NCBI GenBank assembly: GCA_015698045.1
Contig: BLAL01000228.1
Span: 1,229,001 to 1,293,000, forward strand
Source: Rhizophagus clarus
Taxonomy: Eukaryota; Glomeromycota; Glomeromycetes; Glomerales; Glomeraceae
Direction: 5' to 3'
DNA length: 64,000 nt
A program made the position numbers and the translations under genes. Below are positions 45,747 to 59,119 of this stretch, in pieces; position 1 is the first letter of the stretch; each line of letters starts with the position of its first letter. Under the pieces are notes generated by a model, which saw only the letters and a list, made by a program, of their open reading frames with translations, made no database searches and had not been told where the DNA came from.

Positions 45747-46196
45747 TATCTAATGGGAAAAACTGACTAAAAAAAAAAAAATTATTTAAACATCCGTTTC
45801 TTCTTGTTAGGTTTGACAACTTTTTGTGCATGGTGTCTTCGGTTGACTAGAAGGAGGTCACACTCCCATAAATTTAACAAGTGGATATAGCGAAATTCTA
45901 TCATTTCATAATTATTGCAATGATGTAAATTTAGCTTGTTTTATTAGTTCTTTATATATTATAATTCAAAGTTGCTCCTTTTAAATGAATTGAAAAATAT
46001 TTTTCTTGTACTTAAGTCTAAATAATTTTCAGTGAAAAAAATTATGCACTTTTTCAACTGAGTGCTCACTATTTTATTCCTATATATATCATTGTTCATA
46101 AGATGTGTACCTATCTTCACCTGGGTGAGATAATTAAATATCATATTATTTAGCTGAAAATGTCTCCAAATAATAAAAAAAGTAAAAAAGACCAAA

Positions 46197-48040
46197 AATA
46201 TATTAACTTGAAATTCTTGAATATTATATCCTTCCGCATCATAAGTAAATAATCAATTTAGTCCATCTCCATATTAAATTTAAGAAAAAAAAAAATTTTT
46301 TTTTTTTTTTTTTGCGAACAAATATTTTTTGAATATGATGATTATCTTCTACCACGAATTTAATTAAATTTATTTTAAAAATTTCTAAAAAAAAATAAAT
46401 AAATAATTTTATTCTTTATAACAAATTGAGAGCTAATTTTATGATGAAAAATAAATGTCTGAATTTATTACGTAATACTGAAGCTTATTTAGATAATAAT
46501 TTATCAGAATCTTCATGTTCAATATTTTCACTAACATTATTTTGGGAAAAAATTGACCCAGCCAGTCACAGGAAATAAATAACTGAAAAACTGTACATTC
46601 CTCCATCTGATTTCTTATTACTATTACTATTTAACGTTATTATTAATTTTAACTTAAGATTCCTTTGTTTATTACTATTTTATTTAGATATATTGCTCTA
46701 ATGTTGCATTCCAAATAGAGATCTACATTCGATGGCGAGAAATACCTAGAAATACTACCTAAGATTTCATGAGGACCATATAGCTTTGACATCGCATTCT
46801 TCTTGTATTTTTATTTCCGTGTACCACCTGGTAAATAAATCCTTGACCAATCCGTGAGCAGCTAAAGCTAAATAATCGCTGAAATCAATTTGTATATGTA
46901 ATTTTAAAATTTTTATATAAAAATAAAATTTTATTTCTCCGTTGCGTAAGTGATACTATACATATATGGATCCTGCCGGTGCTTGGCTGTAATGTATATA
47001 TTAGTGCATTATCCCTATAAACTCCTTATACTAAATTATACTAAATTTATACCAAATTGGCCTATCCATATCTAAATTAACTCAAATTCATGCAAAAAAT
47101 GAACCGAATTTAAGCCAAATTATACATGAAAGCTCTAGTAGAAGAAATTTTAAAGCATAAAGAATAATTCACGAAAAGACTGATTTGAAATTATATAATA
47201 TCCTTTAATATTTTTTTTTTAAACCATAAATAGTCATCATTGACGTCAGTATTGTCCATAAATCTATAACATGTAGTTATATGTTATATTCATATTTTTG
47301 GTTCAAGCTATTTAAAATTATAACCAATATGAAAGGAATTTTGATTATCTGTTGTTTAAAGATTATTTTCCTTTATAATAGATGCGTAAATGGTTATTGA
47401 GAAATAAAATAAAATTATTCTTAGTTCTCATTCGTACAAGAAATTTATCCATACAATGATTGCAATGATTTATTATTATAAATTTTTATTTTAATTACTC
47501 GCTCCACTTTGTCTTTGTAAATTAACTAATAAATTATGATATCAATTGAAGGAATTAAAGACCCTTTAACAATTTCATAAAGCTTAAATTAGATAATATT
47601 ATTAAATAACACTGCAAGTCCATTTTCTTAGAGAATTACTCTTACCTTGCATTATATATTGTCGAAATATAATCGTATAATTATAACATGTTGTTTTTGT
47701 GAAGTAGTAAATTAAAATAATTTTAAAAAATATTTATTGATAAGGCAATCATAGGTAGTCTAATAAATTATTCACGTGATTAAAAATCGAATATACATCA
47801 TACATGTAACAGTACACAAACTTTTGGATGCTATTGAGAAACCCTATATTAGCTTTATTAGGAGTAAATGATCGACAGTTACCTTTGGCGTTTTGATGAT
47901 ACCATATTGTTTATAAATAGCTAAAACAAAAAAAAAAAAAAAAAAAAAAAAAAATACGCATTTATAATTTTTTTTTTTCAATTTTTGAAAGCGTAAACTA
48001 AATTATTCAGTTAGAATTTTCTATACGACTATACCCAACC
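46197..48040. other. Intergenic, no gene supported
   Basis: A 45-codon open frame at 46441-46578 (M-M-K-N-K-C-L-N-L-L-R) might be a gene fragment but cannot be assigned. Bases about 47890-48040 are the leader of the kinase gene and match, inverted, 61663-61780. A 22-base A run lies near 47933-47954. Confidence 0.45.
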
Positions 48041-50740
48041 ATGTCTAAAAACGTTGATTGGAATGAATGGATTGAAGATGCCATTTCTAAAAAGCTTATT
48101 AAATATTATGAATACAAAGATTTTTCTAATATTCAAGAAATTGGTACCGGAGGTTTCGCAAAAGTTTGTCGTGCAAACTGGAAGAAATCTCATATCCGTT
48201 ATGCATTAAAATCATTTATTAAAATTGATAATGCTACAGTTAAAGCAATTGCTAGTGAGGTAATTATAATTTCATATTTCTTTAATATTTATTGTAATTA
48301 TATAATTTTTTTTTTTTTTAATTCTATGTTTTTTTACTGCCTAGATTCAACTCCATCGTGAAGTTGATCACCATGATAATGTCATCCGTTTTTATGGCGT
48401 CACAACTTCCATTAAAGGTATGATAGCTTCGTCATATTATTTTATTTATAATATATAATGGCTAATTAACTCATTTTTAAATTTTTCTTTTAAAAGAAAA
48501 TCAAAGAAAAGAATATTCATTAGTAATAGAATATGCTGATAATGGCACCCTCCGAAACTATTTGAAAGAAAATTTTAAAAATCTCAATTGGGATGATAAA
48601 TATAAACTTGCATTTCAATTAGTTCATGCAGTATCATGTTTACACGATGAGGGAATTATTCATCGTGATTTGGTAAATATTAATAATTTATATAGTATTT
48701 TATTTCAATGATTATTTTATCTTAATTAATTGTATTATTTTTATGTAATTTTTAATAGCACTCTAATAATGTGTTAGTACATCAGCATGCTGTTAAGCTA
48801 TCAGATTTTGGCTTATCAAAAAGAATTGAGGAAACATCCAATTCTCAGTCAAAAATATTTGGATTAATTCCTTACACTGATCCAAAAAGTTTTAATGAAG
48901 ATATAAAGCCAAAATATTTATTAAATAAAAAAAGTGATGTTTATAGCATTGGCGTGTTATTATGGGAAATTTCTAGCGGTCATCCTCCCTTTCATGATTG
49001 TATACCATATGGTGTTGGTTTAGCTATAAAGATTTCACAAGGCCATAGAGAGACACCTATATCTGAAACGTCTAAAGACTATATAAAGATTTATACCGGT
49101 GTGTATAAATTACATTTAATAATATGTTTATAAACAGTATGATTTTAATTAATTAAAATATGTTTTCTTTTATAGATTGTTGGAATATTGAACCTGATAA
49201 TCGACCAACTATCAATCAAGTAATTGATAAATTAAAAGCAGTTATAATAAAAGAAAACATAATTATAAAAGATTTTCACTTATATAATGATAACAAAGAT
49301 ATCATCCAATCATTAGATAATCATCAGCCCAATTCAGATGCAGAAATCTTAGAAAATAATTATTATCATGAAAATTCATTACAAGGTATTGATTTCACCA
49401 AAATAAAAGAAATAGAATCTTTGATGTTATCAAATAACCAAACTGAAAATGACTTTAACATAATAGTCAGTGATATAGTTAATTTTCTTGAAAATAATAG
49501 TAATGAAATAGGAAAACAGAAAGTTCTAAATTATCTTAATAATCAAAATATAACTTTGCAAGAATTAAATGATCTATTATTAAATAATCAAAATAATCCA
49601 AATTATATTTTTTTGCTTGGAGAATTTAGTTATTTGGGAATTGGAACAGATATTGACAAGAAAAAGGCATTTGAATTATATCAAAAGGCAGCAGATTTAG
49701 GAAATGCAGATGGAATAAATAATTTAGGAGATTGTTATCTTGATGGAATTGGAACAGATATTGACAAGAAAAAGGCATTTGAATTATATCAAAAGGCAGC
49801 AGATTTAGGAGATGCATCAGGAATATATAATTTAGGATATTGTTATCTTGATGGAATTGGAACAGATATTGACAAGAAAAAGGCATTTGAATTATTTCAA
49901 AAGGCAGCAGATTTAGGAAATGCAAAAGGAATAATTGGTTTGGGATATTGTTATCAACATGGAATTGGAACAGATATTGACAGGAAAAAGGCATTTGAAT
50001 TATATCAAAAGGCAGCAGATTTAGGAAATGCAAAAGGAATAATTGGTTTGGGACATTGTTATTTTGATGGAATTGGAACAGATATTGACAAGAAAAAGGC
50101 ATTTGAATTATTTCAAAAGGCAGCAGATTTAGGAAATGCATCAGGAATGAATAATTTAGGAGGTTGTTATCTTAATGGAATTGGAACAGATATTGACAGG
50201 AAAAAGGCATTTGAATTATATCAAAAGGCAGCAGATTTAGGAAATGCATTAGGAATGAATAATTTAGGAAATGGTTATCTTAATGGAATTGGAACAGATA
50301 TTGACAAGAAAAAGGCATTTGAATTATATCAAAAGGCAGCAGATTTAGGAAATGCATCAGGAATGAATAATTTAGGATATTGTTATAGAAATGGAATTGG
50401 AACAGATATTGACAAGAAAAAGGCATTTGAATTATATCAAAAGGCAGCAGATTTAGGAAATACAGATGGAATATGTGGTTTAGGATATTGTTATCAAAAG
50501 GGAATTGGAACAGATATTGATAAGAAAAAGGCATTTGAATTATTTCAAAAGGCGGCAGACTTAAGAAATAGTTTAGCTCAATATAATCTTGCTTCAATGT
50601 ATGAAAAAGGAGTAGGAATTGTTAAAGATATAAGTAAAGCAATTTTTTGGTATGAAAAATCAGCTGAACAGGGGGATCAAAAAGCTCAAAGTAAGTTAAA
50701 TCAATTAAAATTACGAAAGTTTGAATGTGATATTTTTTAA
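48041..50740 (+). CDS. Protein kinase (TKL-like) with ten C-terminal Sel1 repeats, 790 aa
   Basis: Five exons: 48041-48259, 48345-48417, 48497-48672, 48759-49098, 49176-50740. All introns have GT..AG ends and the frame totals 791 codons. The kinase domain spans about residues 27-300. It has the glycine loop G-T-G-G-F-A-K-V (35-42), the ATP-binding Lys57 in Y-A-L-K, the catalytic loop H-R-D-L-H-S-N-N (Asp155, Asn160) and D-F-G (172-174). I-P-Y-T-D-P-K stands in the place of the APE motif, and W-N-I-E-P-D-N-R-P is present. All catalytic residues are there, so it should be active. A linker of about 120 residues leads to nine near-identical 36-residue Sel1 repeats (G-I-G-T-D-I-D-K-K-K-A-F-E-L) and one diverged tenth (D-I-S-K-A-I-F-W-Y-E-K-S-A). 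Sel1 repeats form alpha-solenoids for protein binding. Substrates are unknown. An inverted, broken duplicate lies at 58484-61662. Confidence 0.94.
49632..50570 (+). repeat. 108-bp coding tandem repeat (Sel1), nine near-identical units
   Basis: Each unit holds ATTGGAACAGATATTGACAA, then GGCATTTGAATTAT and AAGGCAGCAGATTTAGGA. Units differ at only a few bases, mostly in the codons for the variable loop (N-A-D-G-I-N, N-A-K-G-I-I, N-A-S-G-M-N). Such identity at the DNA level indicates recent expansion or gene conversion; the inverted duplicate carries only two comparable units. Confidence 0.9.
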
Positions 50741-53700
50741 ATATTAAATTATAAAAATTTAAATTGTGGATAGTAGTGAAGAGTCTTATAAAATATTTGC
50801 CGCGTAAGCGGCAAAATTTTTTTTACTGTAATCCATGGAAATTCCATGGAATTTGTAAATTCATGCCACTAATTATACCAAATTTTAATCCATTAATTAT
50901 AAATATTTTACTATTCAGTAGTTTATTATAAAAGTTCAGAGATTACAAAAATACTAAATTTAATTTTAAAGTAGCCAATACTACGGACTAGTGATTACCA
51001 AATTCTATTATTACCAGTTATATTTTATTATTAAAAGTTACAATATATTGTCACATTAAGAAAAACTTTCTAATTCTTATGAATCATCAATTTTTAAGTA
51101 AAAAAACCATCCAAAATAATGAAATTAAAAATCAAATTATAGAAGAATCTGTTTATAAACAATATTAAAGTCAAAGAAATTTTTTAAAAAAGTGTATCTA
51201 AAAAAACAAAAAACAATAATATAAAATTAATCACCTTACTTGAAGTCATTTTACTGACCATTAAAGTCAGATAACAATTTTAAGATCATTAAACCAATAA
51301 ATTGATGCCAATTTTGTTGATGATTATTTACGCTTAGTATAAGAAAGAATTGCATAAATAATACTAAAAATAATAATGAAAATAAAATTTGTTGAGCGTA
51401 CATTGCATAATGAAATTCTGTAGTGGAACAAATAATAGAGATCATAAAAAAAATCATTTTTGTATCATTACAATATGAAATAATTATTTTCGATGGTACA
51501 AATATTTGTAAAACAACGTCAATAAATGTGATAATTATATATATAATTTTAAATTAAACAATAATTTTATTATTTTATTAATAATGATTCACATTTAGAA
51601 ACTTTCATTCATATTAGCGGTTCAAAATTGGTTATCTGTTATCTCTTGTTAAATAAAAAAGAAAAAAAACCTAAATGAAGTTACCGAAAAAAAAGACTCT
51701 AATATGAATAATATTGTACATATGCATATGTAAAATATCAAAAAGTTAGTTTAAAAAAAAATAAAAGTAACAATTAAACTTTCTCTTCTTTTTTTATAGA
51801 GTTTCGTGTCACACAAATTGATTTACAATTATGAACTAATCTCGTTGCCATCCAACTATTTTAGCAAAAATAAATTTTAACAATTTTTTTTTTTTTTTTG
51901 AAAATTATGATTATATTTCTTTTAGATATTTGATCAATTGTCTTGTAATATCAAAACAAGATTTAATATCAAATAAAAAAATTTAATTAAATAAGATTTA
52001 TTGTCAAAATGACTTACTTCATAATTTATGATTGGCAGATATAAAATTTTGACGTAATGTTTATACCAATAACGTTTAATCAATATAATGTTGTGTATTC
52101 TTGAAATTGCTATGGCCAGATCCTTGGTCCTTAATAATTACTGATTAACTATTGATAAGTCATATTTGTTTAATGGATTGTCTAAACTCTAAGGCGGTCA
52201 TGATTTGATTTTCGGCAAGTTAGGATCTAATCAAAAAATTATATGTAACCCACACGATTACAAATATCATGCTATAAATCCAAGAAATAACTATAGTAAT
52301 TTGCAGGTATTTTAATACCTCTAGATTATTTGATTAAGGAATTTATAAATTTAGTAAGTATTATTTTATATTCAGTTAAAGTTTCGTTTTAATAAACTAT
52401 AAATATATCTAATAAAAGCCTAGGATTTAAGATGTTAATTAGTTAGTTATAAATTTTAATAAATAAACACCATGTATGTATAACGGCTTTAAATAAGCTT
52501 AAAATTTTATGGAAATATTGAAATATTGATATTTATATCAATTTTTTTAATATGAAAGATTTTAAGTATTAAAATAATACTAAATTATAAAAAAAAAATA
52601 TTAACAAACACTTTTAAAATAAGATGACAACTACACTTAACCTGGTGGAAAATTAACCGGTAGGTAGAGTTATCATAATTTCTAATTCGATAATACCAGC
52701 ATTAACATTAATTTCTTACCGGTAATTTTACCCCAGTTAAGACTCTTAAAATAATATTTTACATTGAGCTGAAGAATTTGTAAATATAATTGTAATTGAC
52801 GCATTAATTTATAACATAAAATGAAATTTATACTTCACCATTTTAAAATTTTATGCGTATGTGACATTCTATAAAACATCAGATTAGCTGATTTCTCGAC
52901 AAAGTGAATTGTATATCCTTTCAAAAGACTTTATTAAATAATAAAATAGTTAAACATAACGAAGATTAAAGTGCTTGAAAACCATCATCCGAATTACACA
53001 AAAAAATAATCCGGATTTTATATCCAGATAGAAGCCGAAATCTTGAACGGACTACATTTTAAATTCAACATTACATTTGTATCATGTGACGTAACACAAT
53101 TCCAAAAAAGGAATTTTTATTCTCGTTAAAATTGGATTATTGGAGAAAATTTGGTTACGCATTAATAATGGAAATACGAGTAATTTCTGGCCGGATTTAA
53201 TGCCTTAAAATTTTGATCTCATCCGGGTTTCAGGTCAAACCGGATAAATTTTCATCTGGTTTATAATCCGGATGAAAACTGTGGAATCCGGGTTTCGGAT
53301 ATCCACATACGGATCAAAGTACGGTAGGTAGCAAGTGCGTAAGGTGGCAAAATTATATAATTACGTTTGCTCCCTTTTAATTAAAGGCAGGGAATGTAAG
53401 ATAAATTTTTTTACCTTACGTTACTTCCTAATATGGTCACGTAATTTGTATGTCAGCAAATGTTTATTTTTGATTTGGATGTTTTGTGTGTACTGTATCA
53501 TTTATATTAAAAAAGAATTCTTATAAAATTAATAAAATAATTTATTTAAAAAAATAGTTTCAAAATACACATAAAAACAATAATTATTCATAAATGTTCA
53601 AAACCAGCATAATAAAAATTAATATCTAAATCTCCAAGGCCTATTTAATTTAAAAAAAAAGTACTAAAAATATGCCATAAAGTGTAAAAGTAATTTCATA

Positions 53701-54220
53701 TAAAATATTGATGTTGTGATTAATATTAAATCTATTTCAATAAAAATTAATGTTTGAGTAGTCCTGTACCACTTCATTCAAACTTCTTGAACTTTATTTC
53801 ATTTAGCAAAAGCACAGAAACCACGCTGTAAAATTGAAAAACAAATATAGTACAGTACAATTTTTCTTAAACAAAAACATCTATTTTCTTCACAAATATT
53901 AAACAATATTAATAAAAATTAACACACGAGTATCCTCATACTTGTTAAATGATTTTGTTAGGCACCAAGTCTTGTTTACTTAACTAAAGTGTTAAAATTA
54001 ATGTTATAAAATTTATAAAAAAACGCATTCATTATAAATAAAAATAGGATAACAATATACACTTAACAAAGTTCTTTCAAAATATTGAACCTTTTTTATT
54101 AACTAATAGATTTTTTTTTTAAAAAAAAAAAAAAAATGAAAAAAAGAGAGTTCGTGAGAGAAATAATTCAAATAAAGCTGATCATGTCACAAGATCATGT
54201 ATAAATCACTCGACATGTAT
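50741..54220. other. Long gene-free AT-rich stretch
   Basis: Bases 50741-50900 form the 3' flank of the kinase gene and match, inverted, 58330-58470 (shared GCAAAATTTTTT and ATCCATGGAAATTC). A small palindrome, TTGCCGCGTAAGCGGCAA, at about 50798-50815 may be a 3'-end hairpin. Bases 52985-53310 repeat words around ATCCGGAT/ATCCGGGTTT. No coding sequence is supported. Confidence 0.45.
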
Positions 54221-54221
54221 A

Positions 54222-54272
54222 AGATAAGTAACGTAAGATGGAAAAATTCCACTTTACGTTACGTACCTTATC
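54222..54272. repeat. Hairpin upstream of the 54502 gene
   Basis: GATAAGTAACGTAAGATGGA on the left pairs with TTCCACTTTACGTTACGTAC plus CTTATC on the right, around a 3-base loop (AAA). There are about two mismatches and a 3-4 base bulge. It lies 230 bp before the ATG. Confidence 0.6.
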
Positions 54273-54403
54273 AGTTATATATTTATATTATTATAGTAAG
54301 CACGTAAATCAACATGCGATCTTATGATAATATTATGATACTCTTATGATACTTTACATTACTCACTAAGCAAATTTACGTTACTCGCTTCTATATACTC
54401 GTA

Positions 54404-54414
54404 GATTGGCGTTG
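54404..54414 (+). promoter_or_regulatory. GATTGGCGTTG upstream box of the 54502 gene
   Basis: Matches the GATTGGCGTAAT box of the plus-strand copies at 7325 and 9508 and sits at almost the same distance (98 bp) before the ATG. Confidence 0.5.
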
Positions 54415-54501
54415 CGTATTTTCAGATGATTAATTTGTACTGCTGTAAATCAATATTTAAGTCTCTCTCTTTTTTTTATCTCTTTTTTTTTTATAAAAAA
54501 A

Positions 54502-56020
54502 ATGTCTATTCAATTTTTTTCAAAACTAAGTCAAAATTATATTGAATTATTAGAAGACGATGAATATTATGATATAACAATTGAAGTCGGAGAAGAACCT
54601 AATGTAAAAATAATTCGTGCTCACATGAATATTTTATGTCACCGTTCGCCATATTTACGACGGGCTTTAGCTACCAAAAAAGCAAGTAAAAATAATGTTA
54701 TAGTTCATATTAATTTACCCGAAATATCACCAGAAGTGTTTCAAATTATTTTGAAGTAAGTATATACTAGTAGGATGTAATGTCATTGAAATATCAGTAA
54801 TCCAAATATTCAAATTCGAAATTTAATAATTCTTGTATAGGTATATTTATGGCGGTATTCTTTCATTGAATCATCAGAATAATTTAGATATTCTCAAATT
54901 ATTATCGGCTGCAGATGAACTGCTTCTTCAAGAGGTGGTTGAGTATTTACAAGCGTATTTAATTGAATATAAATCTGAATGGATGGAACAACATTTTGAA
55001 CTTATTCATAGAACAAGCTTTCAATCAAATTCCTTGTTGGAACTTCAACAATTTTGTATAGATTTACTGGCTAACTCTCCAGAAAAATTATTTAAATCAT
55101 TTGATTTTACTTTACTTTCTGAAAAATCTTTAATTCAACTTATTAAAAGAGATGATTTACAAATGAAAGAAATTGAAGTTTGGGAGCATTTATTAAAATG
55201 GGGTCTTGCACAAAATCCCACGTTTCTTTCAGATCCTAATGCTTGGTCCGATAATGATTTTAAAACAATGAAAAATACTTTACAACATTGTTTACCCTTG
55301 ATTAGATTTTTTAGTTTATCATCCAAAGATTTCTTACGAAAAGTTCATCCTTATAAAAAACTCTTAAATCATCAACTTTATAAAAATTTATTAAATTCTC
55401 ATCTGGATCCTGATAGTGAACCAACTGATGACATTTTATTACCTAGAAGCATCAAAATTTATGGAATTATTGATTCGAAAATTGGTAATAATTTAAATAT
55501 CATTTCAACAATTTCAAGACGGATTGATAAGATGGTAATTAATAATAAATTTGATCATTTAAGAGAATTATATTTACCATATAAATTTCAATTATTATTA
55601 AGAGGAAGCCGAGACGGGTTTACTCCTAAAATATTTCATGAATTATGTGATAACAAGCCTAATACTGTTATATTTATTAAAGTAAAAAGAACAGAAGAAA
55701 TTCTTGGTGGATATAATCCGATAATATGGAAATCTCACGGTTCTGGTTTATGGGCTAAAACTAAAGATAGTTTTATTTTTTCTTTTAAAAATAATAATGT
55801 TAAAGACGGAATAATTAGTGATATAGAAGATACAGACCGTGCATTATGGTATAACTCTAGCGCTGGTCCGTTTTTTGGTTATGATATTATTATATACGCT
55901 CACAATTCTTTACATTACAATGATATTCGGTATGAACAACATTATTATGAAAAAAAAATAAGAAACGAGGGTCAATTTGGTATAGAAGATTTTGAAGTAT
56001 TTCAAATTATAAAAAAATAA
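54502..56020 (+). CDS. BTB-BACK-TLDc protein, 477 aa, intact
   Basis: Exons are 54502-54755 and 54841-56020, with an 85-bp intron (GTAAGT..TATAG, phase 2). BTB is at about 15-130, BACK at about 140-255 and TLDc at about 320-477. It is the most diverged intact copy: K-I-I-R-A-H for K-I-F-R-A-H, L-C-H-R-S-P-Y, A-T-K-K-A-S-K-N-N in the variable loop, and D-F-E-V-F-Q-I-I-K-K as tail. It shares the upstream box and the K-Y-I-Y-G-G exon junction with the plus-strand copies at 7-11 kb. Its H-R-T-S-F-Q-S-N-S-L-L-E-L-Q wording, however, is nearer the minus-strand group. The last coding stretch is followed by AATAAA at about 56048. Confidence 0.94.
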
Positions 56021-57064
56021 ATGTATATGCAATATGTTTTGTCAAATGAAATAAAAAAAATACTAATTTAAAGGAGTACGCCTATAAATCATAATTTATC
56101 TTTAATAGTAATTTTTTAGTTGAATAGGAATTTGTTGTAAAAGATTTTTTCCATAATTAATTCAACATTATTTACACAAATAACCGGATTTTCGATAAAC
56201 CGAAGCTTTAGATTTTCCAGAGTTTGGACTGGGAAAATTGTTATATCGGATTTTTTAATAGAACGAAGGAGTTCAGTTTATTGAGACGACTTATGTATTC
56301 ATGATTTTAAACTTTTCGTATTATTTACATTACACATTATACGAAAATAATTGTCTACTTACGCATCACCTTTTTTTTTTCTTTTCTATATAATAATATA
56401 TTTGAGTTTTAGATAAACTTTTTGACACTACTTATTGATAAAAAATTTTCTTAAAAAAAAATAGTGATTTATTATTTTTAATTTTTAATGCCGTTTTAAA
56501 ATGTTAATTAAATACGAATTATCTTATTATAGAGATAAAGTATGAAACAATTTTATGGCATAAAGGATGTAAATGGAATTTCACTTTTCGTTACTTTGTA
56601 ATAGATGTATGATCATTAACACCAACGAACTGAGAAATAAAATATATTTTTCATATTATTTTCCTAAAAATTTATTAAAAGTGCGCATAACTAATTTTAT
56701 TAAAATAAAAATTTATCATTGAGATTACACACGAGAAATCTTTTGGTTTATTTATTTTAATTAATTTAATTAATTTATTTTCGATAGTTTGTAAATTGAC
56801 TATTTGTAATATCAGTGGAGCGTGTGCTATAATCTATTTAATTTATTCGCACGTTATTGAACTTCAAACTTATACTAGGAGTTTTCATTATTCTCTGCTA
56901 ACTTATGCTTTATTCAGATATTCAAGTAGAATTAAGTCGTATTTTAAGGAATGATTATAAAATTATGACGTATAAAATATATATAACCTTGATTTATTTT
57001 GGAAAGAATCTACATCAATAATTTCATTTTGTCATACTCAAATGGTTGTGTTACAAACGTAAAC
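56021..57064. other. Intergenic, nothing recognised
   Basis: AT-rich with TTAATTTAATTAATTTA runs near 56760; no gene. Confidence 0.4.
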
Positions 57065-57959
57065 TTATGAACTTGATTTTGAATCAATATCTTTACCAAT
57101 TTTAATATTTCTAGGAGGTAAAGTACTCTCAATTGATGCACTATCAGGATCCATATATGAGTTTACCAAGTCTTCGTAAAGTTGCTGAGTTAAAAGTTTT
57201 TTATATGGTCAAACTTTTGTGATAATTTTTTTGACAATAAGCAAAAAATCTAATTAAAGTTAAACAATGCTTTAGAGTATTTTTCATTGTTTTGAAATCA
57301 TCATTTGATCAAGCATTAGGATCTAAATCAAGAGTTGGATTTGTGCAAAACCCCATTTTAATCCATGTCCCCATATTTCAATTTCTTTCATTTGTAAATC
57401 ATCCCTTTTAATGAGTTGAACTAAAGATTTTTCAAGAAGAGAAGTAAAATCAAAAGATTTAAATATTGTTTCGGGATGTTAAGTCATTAAATTTGTGCAA
57501 AATTCTTGATGATCTGATAATAAAGATTTGGATTGATGACTTGTTCAATGAACAAGTTCAAAATGTTGTTCTAACCATTCAGAATTATTTTCTTAAGGTT
57601 TCTTATCTATTCAATGAAAGAATACCTGTATTAAAGAAATTTAAAATTAGGCAATTAATATCAAGTTCGATTGTATAACAAACAAACAATATACCTTAAA
57701 ATAACGTGGAAGGTTTCCGGTAGTATATTTGATAATTTAATATGCGATAAAACACCATTTTCGCTCTTTGTGTTAGAAGCTAAAATTCGTCTCAAATATG
57801 GGGAACGATAACATATATTAGGATCTTCGCCAACTTCAATTGCAATATTATAATATTCATTATCTTCTAATATTTCAGTAAAATTTTGACTTAATATTCA
57901 TTATCTTCTAATATTTCAGTAAAATTTTGGCTTAATAATTTCGAAAAAAATTTAGACAT
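57065..57959 (-). pseudogene. BTB-BACK relic lacking TLDc
   Basis: The minus-strand frame from the decayed ATG near 57959 keeps BTB pieces (N-Y/F-x-E-I-L-E-D-N-E-Y-Y-N-I-A-I-E-V-G-E-D-P, L-R-R-I-L-A-S-N). It also keeps most of BACK (D-D-L-Q-M-K-E-I-E-I-W) and the linker (Y-M-D-P-D-S-A-S-I), ending near 57065 before TLDc. Several frameshifts and a deletion of the intron-proximal region are present. A 41-bp stretch of the BTB start is tandemly duplicated at 57855-57936. Confidence 0.85.
57855..57936 (-). repeat. 41-bp tandem duplication inside the BTB relic
   Basis: TATTCATTATCTTCTAATAT and the next 21 bases occur twice in a row with one base difference (GAC/GGC near the end), within the decayed BTB start. 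Confidence 0.8.
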
Positions 57960-58483
57960 TTTTATTTTATATTTTTTTTTTTAAAAAAAATAATAAAAAT
58001 GAGAAAGGAAAAAAAAAGCACTTTTTTTTATTTTAAATTTGGGTAGTTAAAAAGAGATAACAGGTGGTCAATTCTAAACCGCCAACATGATGAGAGTTTT
58101 TAAATGTATTAATAAATAATAAAATTATTGTTTAATTGAATTGTTTGTCGTTTTCTAGTACTAGTAAATAGTAATTAAAATTGATAAATGATAGCAATTT
58201 TAGTATTTTTGGATCTCTAAACTTTCATAATAAACTACAAATAGTAAAAAAATTAGTCTATTTATAAAAATTTAATAAAACTTAAATAATATCACAATAT
58301 GGATTAAAATTTGATATTTTTAATGAGTAACAGTAGTAACATGAATTTCCATGGATTAAAAAATTTTGCGACAATCACTAAATACTCAATTTCTTTTTTT
58401 ATGTAAAGTTCACATCTACTATTTAAAATAAAAGTAATTTAATTTTATAATTAAATATATAAAAATATAAAAATAAATTCAAA
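57960..58483. other. Spacer between the BTB relic and the kinase duplicate
   Basis: The right part (about 58330-58480) matches, inverted, the 3' flank of the intact kinase gene at 50741-50900. The rest is AT-rich without a gene. Confidence 0.45.
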
Positions 58484-59119
58484 TCATAATAAAGTTTTTA
58501 ATTTATTTTGAGCATCTTGATTTCCCTGCTTAGCTGATTTTTCATACCAATAAATTGCTTTACTTATATCTTTAATAATTCCTTCTCCATTTTCATACAT
58601 AAAAGCAAGGTTATCTTGAGCTACACTATTTCTTAAGTTTGCCGCCTTTTGATATAATTCAAATGCCTTTTTCTTATCAATATCTGTTCCATATCCATAA
58701 AGATAACAATGTCCTAAATTAGTTATTCCATCTGTATTTCCTAAATCTGCCGCCTTTTGATATAATTCAAATGCCTTTTTCTTGTCAATATCTATTCCAA
58801 TTCCTAAATGGTTAAATTTTCCAAGCAAAAAAATGTAATTTGGATTATTTTGATTATTTAATAATAAATCATTTATCTCTTGCAAAATTATATTTTGATT
58901 ATTAAAATAATTTAAAACTTCCTGTTTTCCTATTTCAATACTACTATTTTCAAAAAAAATTAATTATATTATTAATAAAATCATCCTCAGTTTTGTTATT
59001 TGATAATATTGAAGATTCCATATCATTTGTTCTGGTGAAGTCAATAACTTGTGATGAATTTTCACGAAATGAGTAATTATTTTCTAAAATTTCAGCATCT
59101 GAATTGGGCTGGTAATTAC

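Noticed and set aside
45493-45831. Minus-strand 112-codon frame
   Set aside because: It is made of the three copies of the foldback repeat, not of a gene.
49626-50597. Minus-strand open frames across the Sel1 repeats
   Set aside because: Antisense reading of the 108-bp repeat; periodicity comes from the real gene on the plus strand.
51251-51457. Minus-strand frame with a hydrophobic profile
   Set aside because: Phe/Leu/Ile richness is expected from composition; no supporting evidence.
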